Positions 48,683 to 58,450 of a stretch of DNA of 64,000 nucleotides are shown one piece after another. The notes beneath the pieces are model-generated. The model was not told the DNA's origin. It did not search any database and was given only the letters and a program-made list of their open reading frames with translations. The position numbers and the translations under genes are program-made. Positions within the stretch are counted from its first letter, which is position 1. Each line of letters opens with the position of its first letter. The stretch is taken from NCBI GenBank assembly GCA_023213395.1, contig CM041465.1:117745741-117809740 (forward strand), in the 5' to 3' direction. The DNA comes from Cycas panzhihuaensis (Eukaryota; Cycadophyta).

Positions 48683-49066
48683 TATGAGAATAATAAGATC
48701 TAAATATGTGTACCTTGATTTGAGTATAGTGATCAAAATATTAACAAATAATCACCAGATCAAGCAAATAGGCATGAAAAATGAGCATGCAAGTGTACAA
48801 GTAAATTCACCACACCATAGGCTTTCTTTGAGGTAGAGCTTTTACATTAATCAAAATCTAATATAAAGTACAAAGGTTTGGGGCAATATTTATAACCATC
48901 TGTCAAGATTATAAGGCATTGGGATAGGCTGAATTAATGATATAAGAGGTGGACCCGACCTCACTATCCAATATGATTTAATTACACAAAAGGATCCTTT
49001 TATATAATATAAACATTAGCATACAAAGGTATGAAGAAATGAAGGAGATATTAGAAAGTTTTAACA
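48683..49066 (-). repeat. 5' LTR of element D
   Basis: 384 bp beginning TATGAGAATAATAAG and ending AGTTTTAACA. It matches 27157-27165 joined to 41085-41458. It is followed by the second copy of the 38-bp C-LTR segment. Confidence 0.9.
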
Positions 49067-49217
49067 TAATTCACCACTTGAGAGAAAACCCTTATTGGTC
49101 AATTTTGGAGGTAGCACACATCTCTATGTAGCTCATAACCTCAAATATAAAATACAAATAAATGTAGAGTGAAAATATGAATGGGGATAATAATATAATT
49201 GGGTATTACACCAAACA
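49067..49217 (-). repeat. 5' LTR of element C, second part with 38-bp duplication
   Basis: 49067-49104 repeats 27119-27156 with three mismatches. 49105-49217 then completes the C LTR (ACACCAAACA at the end). The C LTR reaches its expected length only if the 38 bases are counted once. Confidence 0.85.
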
Positions 49218-50013
49218 AACTCAGTCTTAACTCCTTTTGTTGTTAAAATAATATCTCTTAAGTTGTATAGGGTGGCTGCTTTCAGACATATTTGAATGCA
49301 CTCCTTGACCCTAGACGCATACATATCAATAAGTGTTTGCTAATTGAGTGGTTGAGAAACTCAATTTTATAATGCTTAAAATTTATCAGTGTATGCCTCT
49401 ACCATGTTACCTACTTTAAATGTGTGAGTTAGCTAAAGAAGGAGTAGTTCCATGTATTGTCATATTATTTTAAAAATTACTGTAGAATATGTTCCATGTT
49501 TGATTTACTAGATTCTCACATAGTTATTATCAAAACCAATGGTACACTTTTTTATTTAGATGGTTTGAGGTAAAAGTTAATTACTCTCCTAGGGACAGGA
49601 TTTAGAGAAAGATAATATTCTAACTTACCTATCCAGGTTCTTATGATATTTCTATTGAGATCAAGATCAAATGTTGGTATGGTAATTTAACGATGGAATT
49701 ATTGTTGTTATGGTAGAGGTGTAAGATTATGAGGGGGTGTGGGATTATGGAGTGGAGGTAAGGGATTTATTGGTAGAAGTGTAGGATTATGAGGTGGAGG
49801 TGAGAGACCTATTATGTTTAAGGTAAATAAGATATTGGAGTTGGATGTTAATTATAAGAGTATCTTATCTACCTTTTATTCCAAGTAATCCTATCTCAAA
49901 TTGATGTCTTTGAACTACTCATCTTATTTCTGATCCATTTTTGCTTGATTTTTAGTCATCTATAGCAATTGAGTCTCTAGAGCTTAGATTTCATCTTCTT
50001 GTATAAGAGCCAT
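49218..50013 (-). pseudogene. Gag of a gypsy element (H), broken
   Basis: Minus-strand reading begins at the ATG at 50013 (MALIQEDEI) and gives a heptad-like charged N-terminus, a Pro/His/Asn-rich linker (about 49800-49720), then a gag core: IPTFDLDLNRNIIRTWIGKL (about 49690-49630), VEAYTDKF (about 49405-49382) and DMYASRVKECIQICLKAA (49327-49274). This order fits a Ty3/gypsy Retrotrans_gag domain. Many stops are TAG or TAA at Gln or Glu-like positions. It stops at 49217, where the C LTR begins. The rest of the element was not recognised on the left side of C, so its pol is lost or elsewhere. Confidence 0.65.
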
Positions 50014-51387
50014 TAAGATGAGATACATTACCATAAAAAGAAGAAATGACCTTCAAAAAAGAAGAAAGAAGGATATTCATGAAAAGGGAAAAGTAGGTAG
50101 ATAGAACGAGATTAAAGAATTGGAGAGTGGTGTAGATGGGCTAGAGAGAGAAGGGTGTCTATAGCTTATTGACCCATAACATTTTGTAATAAATTTACCT
50201 AGTACATTAAGATGAGTGTAAAAGGCTTATCAAAATGATGTAGATGAGTTTTATGTATTAAAATTGGGCTATAGGGTCTATGAAGTACTTGTGTGTTATT
50301 TTTTCCCAAAATTTTAGGTTGAAATTAACTTAGTAGAAAATGACTAATGTGAAATAAGATGTATAGAAAACAAGGAAAATTTTGAGTTGTGGATCCTTTT
50401 TTTTCAAATGCCCATATCACTATTATAGGTTTTGGGTCTTAAAAAATAATTTTTATAGAAGTAACCCTATGAAGTTATAACCTTATGGGCGATTTCTCTT
50501 ATCTTTTCTTCTTTATGATGAAGATTATTGGATTGTGACCGAAGGTTTAAATAGAAGAGAGTATGCAAGTAGGATTTAAATTAACTTACTTCGGTCGTGT
50601 TCTATACACTTGACTATAGTCACTTGGCAACTTGCTTAATGTTTTGATAAGGGTGGAATTTAATTTAATTACTATATATTAATCAATAGCTTTTGCTAAT
50701 ACAAAGTTATTTTTGGGTAATTAGTTTGAGTAGACTTTGAAATAAGGTTTGTCTAGTCTATAGGTTGTGTAATAAACTTCTCAATTAATTCTAATATTCA
50801 ACCCAATATTTCAAGGCACTAAGTATAAAGGATTATTGTACCTATAGTCATGAACGTCATGTTGAAGTGTTTGAGAAGGGTAGCCTCCTAATGCTAACTA
50901 CTAATCAATGCAAAATAAATTTCTAGGAGATCGATAAATTACCTATTCTAAGATGGAGATAAAGCCTAAAAGATTCCTCTTATATACTTGAAGGTTTGTA
51001 GAGGCTCACTTTTATATACAAGTATTATTTAAGGCTTGTGTAAGTAGGTACCCTAGTTCACTTCACACACTGGCATATACCCAAGCAAGCTTAGCCAAGA
51101 ACAACACCTGCTCGTGAATTTTTAAAGACCCTTAGAACAAGGTCTCTACCTAAACCCTATGAAAAATAAAAAGATTGCAGGGAGGTTTGTTGTCTTTCCT
51201 TAATCTCTGTAATTAATAGTGCAGAGAGTACTCGAGCAAAAAATAATAATAAATAAATAAAATAAGAATGAGAGGGTTTAAGATTTTTCACTGTGGGGGA
51301 AAAAAATCTCAAAATTTTCACTTCTCTAACTATGTTAATCCTTTGTATGTTGTTTCATATGGACTAGAGAGCCAAGCTCTAATACGA
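50014..51387 (-). other. Leader of gypsy H with possible primer site
   Basis: 1.37 kb without ORFs. At 51376-51387 the minus strand reads TCGTATTAGAGC, near the TGGTATCAGAGC type, which would place an LTR to its right. Long gypsy leaders of similar composition are seen at about 60830-62350. Confidence 0.4.
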
Positions 51388-51790
51388 CTTAAGACGTTAC
51401 CATCCGATATTATCTACAAATAAGAAATACAAATAACTCAAGAAAACACAATATGGACAACCGATAAACTTTCTTTATTAAGAATGAAAACAAATGTACA
51501 CTAATTGGGCACTCATAAGGACACTAAAAAGAACTAAAAGATGTACTAATGTACTCATAAGAAATGATAATACAAACTAATCAAAACTTTACATTGAGTT
51601 AGCTTTAAATAAACAAGGAGCCTCTTACATAGAGTATCATTGATAGGACAAGTAACCTCTAATTCTATTAACAGACATAAATGAGCTATACACAAAAATT
51701 AATAGCTAGCACTAATCACCAAGATCTTTGGTCATATGTGCTAACAGTTTGGTTCCACTCAATAATAGGCTCTTATGTATCACTTGGATT
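51388..51790 (-). repeat. LTR-like segment of H
   Basis: It follows the possible primer site. The end part (about 51690-51755: AGCTAGCACTAATCACC, then a GATCTTTGGTCATATG segment) resembles 62650-62700 (AGCTAACACTAATTAC, then CCCACGATCACATG). Only partial alignment could be made by eye. Confidence 0.35.
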
Positions 51791-52560
51791 ATGTTTATTT
51801 ACAAATCACTATCTTACTTTATAATTGTTGTATTTTGTACTTCTTATAATTATATTTTTGAAAACTTATGAAGTGAATATGTTGGTAATAACTTCAAAGC
51901 TATATATCTCTATTTCATTCAAATATTTCTATACCTTCTCTTTATTTTATTGGGTTCTTGTTAATTTTGTTATCATCAATAAAATTTTTTGTCTGATATT
52001 TTTATATCTTTATATATTAATTTTAATATTTTATTTAATTTATTATTATTAAATAATTAATATTATTCAAAAAATTTTATTTATCATTAATTATATTATT
52101 TTTATTATTTGTTAAATTATCTTAACAAAATTAATATTTTATATCACTTATTTTATATATTCTTATTTTTATATTAATTATTAGTTATATAATTTTAAAT
52201 ATTTTATTTATTCTTATACACATATATATACATGTGTGTATTTACTTTCTATATTACTCTTAGTTATTCCACTATTTTTGACATTATATTTATAATAATT
52301 TAATCTTTTATAAGAATTTTTATCATTTTAATATATTTTATTATTTTCAAATTATTTTATGTTCTAAATATATTATTTTCACTCTATAAATTCTCATGGA
52401 CCAACGACAACTCATTTCTATCTATATCTTTATATCTTATATCGTTCGTTACTAATATCAATAATAAAATAAATAACAGTTACTTATTATGAATTTGTAC
52501 AAATAATAATATAAATATTATTGCCATTACAGTATTAGCGCAGCTAATAAAGATTTCAAT
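51791..52560. other. Extremely AT-rich block
   Basis: Nearly pure A/T words (TTTTATAT, ATTTTAAAT, TTATTATT) for about 700 bases, with a short (TA)(CA)(TG) tract at 52217-52237. The open frame at 51825-52052 is an AT-rich artefact. The block ends where the GC content jumps at about 52570, at the edge of the gene island. It could act as a matrix-attachment or boundary region, but this is inference. Confidence 0.6.
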
Positions 52561-52569
52561 AATAAACAA

Positions 52570-53637
52570 TTTGTACATAATTGACTAAATGGCGGTAGAC
52601 ACGTAGGGACGAAGGTGCCCATGTTTAAGGGAAACTTCGAAGTCACGGGCCCTGGCGCCTAAAGTATGTCAAAGTGGGACCCATGGAGCATCCCAAGCCG
52701 GTACAAACAACAAACCAAGGTCACGCTTACCAGAGTAAGTTTGAAGTGGAAGTCCGGGTTTAATAATTGACCGTAGTTCGAGGTTGGATTTAATTTTGTC
52801 GTCAAAACGGAAAATGCAGGTGGCAATTGGAAAAGAAGTGCATAGAGATAAACGCATTAATTGGCTTGAAATTGGTAAGTTGTCTGTCGAGGCGACGGTG
52901 TTGGCTTCACCGTTACGATCAGAGAGCAACTAGCAAACTGATGTTACAGCCCATGGCTTTTGGTTTTATCTGTTACCGTGGATCCAAATGGCCTTCTGTC
53001 ACTCGACACGGCAAGGGCACTGGCCTGGAGATGACGACCGTGATGGTACAGAATGGATGGATATTAAAGAAATGAAGATATTCTCCAATTCCTAACAAAG
53101 GTTGAATTTCCGCTGCCTCCTAACTTTCTAGATTCCCATTCTAATTCCTCCAGTTTGGCAAATTTTGAATGTTAAACCATCCGGTGTCCTGTAACAATGC
53201 GCTGGATTCATCCGTTTCTTTCATACAGAAAAGAATCCCTGTTGCACGTTACTTTTGGAGGGCGAGTTGTCTTTTCGTTTTTTTATCGGTGACATTGAAT
53301 CGAAATGTCTGACAGACTAAATTTTGTCTCAATTGCCGTCTCGCACGTTGTCACGCGTGCGGTAGTGAAAACAATCAAAATCCACGTCTCGGCCTCGTGA
53401 CCGAAAGTCGGTCTGTATTTATTGTTTCCTGTGAAATCACGTGAATAACCCAATTCATTTGTTCCGTTCGGGTCTTCCACAAATACCGCTTCGGCCCACT
53501 GCTCGTTCTCACTCCTTCGAGTTCGCCCCTCCGGTGGTTCGTTGAGCAGAGAGCCGAAATAGTCAAAGGCAGGAAGGTTCGAAGAACTCCCCCGAGGGGT
53601 TTTCTTTGTTCGGAACAGGCGGTACACCAACACGAAC
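52570..53637 (+). promoter_or_regulatory. 5' flank and presumed promoter of the host gene
   Basis: GC content rises sharply here and no repeat was recognised. A G-box (CACGTG, 53438-53443), a CACGCGTG palindrome (53352-53359) and CCACGTC (about 53382) lie 195-290 bases before the ATG. Such sites are bound by plant bZIP and bHLH factors. A clear TATA box was not found. Open frames on both strands here (for example 53672-53283 minus) overlap the gene start and show no family signature. The start of transcription cannot be placed. Confidence 0.4.
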
Positions 53638-54305
53638 ATGGCAGCAACTCCTACGGCGTTTCCGATGTCCACGGGTTCTTATTTCAACGACTTTGGATTT
53701 GATCCCGCAATGGACTATGCGCAGGTGCTTTCATGTCTCTGCTTCTATCAACTATAGAAATTTTGTGAGTGCTTTGTTGTTGTTATTTCGATAGTATTTA
53801 ACGGGTTTGTTTGTCTGCACAGGTACTGGAAGAAGCTCGAAAGCAGGCCGATCGACGAGCAGCACCACCGTTAAAGGGTTGCAAAGATAATTTCCATTGT
53901 CATCTCAGAACGGCCCGCCGTGCAGATTTGGTTGTAGATATTTCGTGTTTTTCTGCGCATTTCAAAGCCGCGGACCTTCAGAAATCACTGGAAAATCTCA
54001 AGACAAGAGGATCATGGAAGAACTCTCTCCTCTTTTGGAAGAAATCTCACAAGAAGCACAAAGTCTCATATTCTGGCATCCCGACACCCCAACATCCGGG
54101 GTCCAAGCGTCCATACAAGCAAACTTCTGGTCCAATCTACATGGATATGCCCATTTCGTGCCGTTCCAGTCGACACAGCTCGGGGTATCTGGGAGGTACG
54201 ATAACCCCTACGCAAAAGGGTGAAGCCCAGATCCCGTATGTGTCTTTGGACCATCACGACCATGCCAGAATTCCCCGTCTAACAGCAATCTATTTAGTCA
54301 CGTAA
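53638..54305 (+). CDS. Conserved plant protein of unknown function, C-terminal AIYLVT
   Basis: Two exons, 53638-53724 and 53823-54305, join in phase to 189 codons ending TAA. The ATG chosen is the first in frame (MAATPTAFPMSTGSYFNDFG); a second Met at codon 10 is possible. Visible parts: an acidic/aromatic N-terminus, an Arg/Lys/Ala-rich helix (VLEEARKQADRRA, 30-42), a basic patch FWKKSHKKHK (100-109), SGPIYM (131-136), a Ser-rich segment leading to GGTITPTQKG (153-162), IPYVSL (166-171) and the extreme C-terminus AIYLVT (184-189). The order SGPIY, TLTP-like, IPYVSL and terminal PIYLVT recalls a family of small, function-unknown plant proteins with a basic FWKK patch. The match is from memory. 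No signal peptide or membrane span; likely soluble, perhaps nuclear or membrane-edge. No broken codon, so it is probably expressed. Confidence 0.72.
53725..53822 (+). other. Intron of the host gene
   Basis: 98 bases with donor GCGCAG|GTGCTT and acceptor TTTGTCTGCACAG, T-rich in its 3' half. Its removal keeps the frame (Gln-29 to Val-30). Reading through it meets a TAG at once, so splicing is required. Confidence 0.75.
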
Positions 54306-54610
54306 GAGGACTATCCGATGTGGCAGATTTCAGTTCCGAGCTCACTATTTGGCGGTTACCAGCTCGATTCCCGCAGGTCTCTCCTAAAGGTACGTTAGGT
54401 GTTCGAGGCAAGAGGTTCTGTAATTTTAATTCGCTTGCCATGATGAAAACTTGCAGGCCATCTCATTTGACTTACAAGTTACCCAACGACCTGCGTCGAT
54501 ATTTCTTTGGAAGTTTTAGTCTTATCTTGAATAAAATGAACTTACTTCCTAGACTCTTTATCATCAAGAAGCCAGGTTGTGGCGAGGCCTTTGCCTTTAA
54601 ACAGTAACAT
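54306..54610 (+). other. 3' flank with polyadenylation signal and possible short intron
   Basis: AATAAA at 54530-54535 lies 225 bases after the stop. Between them AAAG|GTACGT (54386-54395) and AAAACTTGCAG (54446-54456) form a good 67-base GT-AG pair, which would be a 3'-UTR intron beginning 84 bases after the stop codon. This is unproven. Confidence 0.35.
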
Positions 54611-56131
54611 TACTTGGGTAGCCCAAGGACTAGAATGGACATATTTACTGTTAATTTTTTGCCCTTTATGCGAGAAGCATGATTTGAACACATTTGTTGT
54701 TGTGATGTCTGTTCTTTGTAACAAGCATCATTCTTTTTAGATAGCCATTTTTGCTTATAAGAAGATTAGAAAATATTTTTAAAGAACAAAATGATTAAAC
54801 ATTGATGATTATTCTACAAATAATGTGACACATTATCAAACATTGATGTTGTGTTTGAGAACAATTTTGGAATATGGGGTCAACTATTTACTACCAAGTG
54901 ATAGGATGTTGGGATAAAATAAAGGCATCGCAACCATTTGATGCAAAAGCAACGTACTTGTGAAGACTAAAGAGCGAAAAAAAATTCAGCATGGAGCTCT
55001 ACTTGTAAACTCATGGCTATTTCATATAAAATAGTTGCATTCATTTCAATTAAGAAAAATGCAAGTGATGAAGTGTTTCAAAGGAATCCTAATAGTAAAT
55101 AGGCACACACTTTGAAACTTAATGGGATCACATTGAAGTGAACTTATTATAAAAGAAATAGAGTTTTTAAGAAGTAATAAAAATATCTATTTATTTTACA
55201 AATTATAATGATAGTCCATTCCGCTAGTGAAATAAAAGTAATGACAATAAAACATTCAAATAAGAGTTATGGTGCAACTATGAGCCTATTGCAATAATAA
55301 ATAAATAAATATGCATGCATAGGCAAGCACACAATCAAATACATGTACACACACACACACAAAAAAAAAAATGTTTTACAAGATGTTATAATAATATTAT
55401 GTCCAAGAATACCCAAGACTATTAAAAACTCTATTTGTAATATACCATCTATTGTAGAGACAATCAATTCCAAAGGATATGTGGTTATTCTTGAAAACAT
55501 ATAAAACAAAAAAATATTATAATAATATTTGGCTCATTTAGTGCAATTGAAGACTTCACTATCTAATTCATCATCAATTTATAAATTGAGCAAATTTTAT
55601 GTCTTGACCAATAAAGTGTTCAAGTATTGCATTCCACTTATTGCCAACCTTCTCTTATGTGATACATTAATCTAGTAAGCGATTAAAAAAATTTGAAGTC
55701 CACAAGTTATCCAAATGGTGTTAGGTGCCACACATACTTTCTACAGATATAATCCTTTAGACTTGCATCTTATAAATAATCAAATTTGAAGATAACTCAT
55801 AATGGAAGCACAACACCACCGTTATAAGATTCTTAATAGTCTTATATTTTAATCCCTTGTATACTTGGTATTTATTGTAAATAAGAATCATCGTAAATAA
55901 GAATCATCATGTTCTTTTAACTTTTATTGAGTGAAGTTAATTGCATTTTGATGTCTAAAGATGTTTTAAAGACATCACATGTAATTATTAAATGTTTATG
56001 TCCTATCAATGTTATTCACTCTATCTTTGGTTCTAGTATGACACTTAAAAGTCAAGCACTAATATCACTTGTTTTTATGCCTTCTATGTGCTACTCACTA
56101 TTGGATATGTTGAACAACTTGAAAGTGTTAT
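54611..56131. other. AT-rich intergenic stretch, no gene
   Basis: No coding or RNA signal and no LTR boundary found. There are short (CA)n and A-run tracts at about 55348-55370. Open frames here are short and of AT-rich composition. Confidence 0.5.
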
Positions 56132-56520
56132 ATCTAAGCTTGTTAGTGGGGTCTCGAGACCTATAATAGGGCTCTCAGCCGGGGCGTCTAGGGGTTTAAT
56201 GGTTCTCCAAGTGGGGGATTGGAAGTAGGAACTCCTAAGATTTTTTTTTTTTTGTATCTTATGGGGGAGTTTGGAAGTAAGAGCTTTTGATTTTTCTTTT
56301 GGTATTTTATAGGGGTATTTTTTAGTTCATGATTTATGTCTATTATATTATAAAATTGCATGGTGATATTTTATAAATTTGTGTCTGTCTATTTTTCTGT
56401 AATAGCACATGGAAGAAGATTAGATAAATTTTTGATAGGTAGATTAGAAGAAAATTGAGGTCTCTTTATAATTATTTAGTTGGTACTTAGATTAATAAAA
56501 TAGTTTATGTTTAGACTTCA
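56132..56520 (+). repeat. Diverged direct repeat, copy 1
   Basis: It shares ordered blocks with 58126-58450: TCTAAGCTT, GGGGTCTCGAGACCTA, GGGGCGTCTAGGGG, a T-run followed by ATCTTATGGGGG, ATGATTTATGTCTATTATATTATA and TAGCACATGGAAG. It looks like an old LTR or LTR-leader copy. Confidence 0.5.
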
Positions 56521-56760
56521 ATTTCTTGGTATTCTTTATTGTCTGTTTGGTTTATTTATGTTATTTATTTTTTACAAGATTTAGAGTTCTATTAATACAT
56601 TACTTTTGCAGTTATTTTTTTTCATTCACATGATACTCTTACTTGGCATATTTGAATAATCATGATCAATATATTCTTAGACAACCTTTTTCACATTATT
56701 TTCAAAAGATATTAGGTTATAACCATCTTTTTTTTTTTTTTAATTAATCTTTTAGTCTTT

Positions 56761-56761
<1 letters not shown>

Positions 56762-56829
<68 letters not shown>
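56762..56829. repeat. (GT)n(AT)n microsatellite
   Basis: GTGTGTGTGTGTGT passes into about 27 AT units. It is a simple repeat with no coding content. Confidence 0.95.
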
Positions 56830-56832
<3 letters not shown>

Positions 56833-57215
56833 TGTAAATGTATTGCTAAATAATAATTATAATATTTTCATTCAAAGTGATAATTAAAAAATTATTTAGT
56901 AATATTTGTGATCTTCCTATAATATGAAACTTTGTTATTTAGCTTTGTCCATGTTGTAATCAATGACATGATTATTACTATCTTGTTTTGATTTGTAATT
57001 TTTGGTAAAATTATACTTGATTTATGAGGATTACAAGCTAGGTTAACAATTAGTATATCTTATACAAGTAATATAAATGGGTTGTTTATTAATATAAATA
57101 TATTCAAAGAAGTATAATTGAAAATGGAATGAATTTAACTATTTATAACCTACCAAATGTAGGTAAGTATAATGGGTTACTTCTTGTAACAATGAATTAG
57201 AAACAAAGTTAACTT

Positions 57216-58100
57216 GCTTTGATACTAAGTGTAACACGCCACTTTTTGGCAAGGATGCTTTGATATCAATTCATGGCAGATTTCTAGATTGCCTAAGCTC
57301 ACAAAACATGTATTAAACCATACGACTAATGGGAAACACAACGCACTAAGAGCATGGAGGAGAAGTATTATGAAGTTCCTTCTATATAAAACCAAATGTA
57401 GCTATTAACATTTATATTATCACCCATGCATATAATAACTAGGAAAAGAATAATTATTCATTTAAAACTCCCTCACATAGAATTATGAAAACATTCATGT
57501 GAAATAAAATAAAAGCATTTATCTTTTGTGGAGAAAAAATTAAATTACTTAGAAGGATTTAGTGTCTAGTAAACCACAAACTTTCTTTAAGAATCTAGCC
57601 TTGTGTTGAGGCATGTGAAATTAGCACATAAGTTCTATCTATTGCATCTAAACTCTTATTTTCAAATCACTACATATAAGCATACAACCTATAATGTATC
57701 ATACAAGAGACTCATGAAGTCCACAATAGTAGGGCTTAATGAAACATCATGTAACTCATCATAAGTCCAAGCATACTAACATAATAATTTATCACATAAT
57801 ATATCAATTAAGAGTAATGGATCATATATGAAATCTTACTATGCTTTTAGTTTGATTCACTTGAATCTATTTAACATCTCGTCATTCTCAATCACATGCA
57901 CTTATAATATAATGAAATGCCCTATAGCATTGTTAGGGAAAGTCTCATATTTTTATTATAACAAAATTCCTTTCTGTAAATAATCATAAGTTCATAGGTA
58001 AGCAATCTTAGAAGCATACACATATACAAATTCCATTCTAGGCATTGATATCTTACAAGATAGAGAAAATTTTATGTTTGATATGGTAAACACTTTATAA
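57216..58100 (-). repeat. Possible gypsy-type LTR start with primer site
   Basis: CTTTGATACTAAG at 57218-57230, minus strand a TAGTATCAAAGC-like primer site, is directly followed by TGTAACACGCC, which resembles the LTR termini of plant gypsy elements. The LTR would extend right from about 57231. The partner LTR was not found. Confidence 0.3.
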
Positions 58101-58125
58101 GTGTTACATAGATATAAATATTGCA

Positions 58126-58450
58126 TCTAAGCTTATTTTAGGGGTTTGGAGCCCTAATAAGGGCCTCCAACTTAGGCAGTTTAGGGAGGCATCAATACTT
58201 TAGATAGGGGTTCAAAAATAGGAACTTCAGAGAATTTTTTTTTATGTTTTATGGAGTCTTTTTCATCCCATGATTTTATGCCCATTGTATTATAGTATCA
58301 CTAGTTGGTTTCATATAAAATTATATCTATATATACTTCTATAGTAGCACATGTAAAAATGTTAGTTGAAGATGAAAATTAGGGTTTTTATTCTATAATT
58401 CTTTAGCTATTACTATAATTAATAAAATTCTCTAAGATTAGACCTATTCT
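58126..58450 (+). repeat. Diverged direct repeat, copy 2
   Basis: It corresponds to 56132-56520 (blocks TCTAAGCTT, GGGGTTTGGAGCCCTAATA, AGATAGGGG, ATGATTTTATGCCCATTGTA and TAGCACATG). The two copies lie 2 kb apart in the same orientation. Confidence 0.5.

Larger units (their letters stand above)
27157..49066 (-). mobile_element. Ty1/copia element D, split by A and by a solo LTR
   Basis: The left LTR consists of 27157-27165 and 41085-41458 (383 bp together). The right LTR is 48683-49066 (384 bp). The primer site at 48667-48682 (minus: TGGTATTAGAGTAGGA) sets the minus strand. The interior (41459-48666) carries copia gag, protease, integrase, RT and RNase H remnants, interrupted by a solo LTR at 42773-43352. 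D sits in the right LTR of C. Element A sits in the left LTR of D, nine bases from its end. Removing both insertions gives an element of about 7.4 kb. Confidence 0.88.
24050..49217 (-). mobile_element. LTR element C, short and non-coding, outermost of the nest
   Basis: The left LTR is 24050-24367. The right LTR is split: 26953-27156 plus 49105-49217. The right-hand pieces add to 317 bp against 318 for the left copy, so everything from 27157 to 49104 is later insertion. The true size of C is about 3.2 kb. The primer site at 26940-26952 and the purine tract at 24368-24384 set it on the minus strand. The internal region (24368-26939) shows no gag or pol, so it would have depended on another element for its enzymes. 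No convincing target duplication was found (AGAAT left, AACTC right). Confidence 0.85.

Noticed and set aside
24041-49224. AACTA/AACTC as the target duplication of element C
   Set aside because: It would require the left LTR to start several bases before its aligned start, so the match is probably chance.
51825-52052. Open frame of 75 codons, very hydrophobic
   Set aside because: It comes from T-rich sequence in the AT block; Phe/Ile/Leu/Tyr only, no structure.
52669-52929. Minus-strand frame of 86 codons upstream of the host gene
   Set aside because: No recognisable domain and no splice or promoter support; it lies in the presumed promoter flank.
53283-53672. Minus-strand open frame of 129 codons with a hydrophobic start, overlapping the host gene
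   Set aside because: It is antisense to the first exon and promoter. Its hydrophobic stretch is the complement of the gene start, and no family features appear.
54320-54607. Open frame of 95 codons after the host gene stop
   Set aside because: It contains the polyadenylation signal and a possible intron, and its composition is not protein-like at the end; treated as 3' flank.
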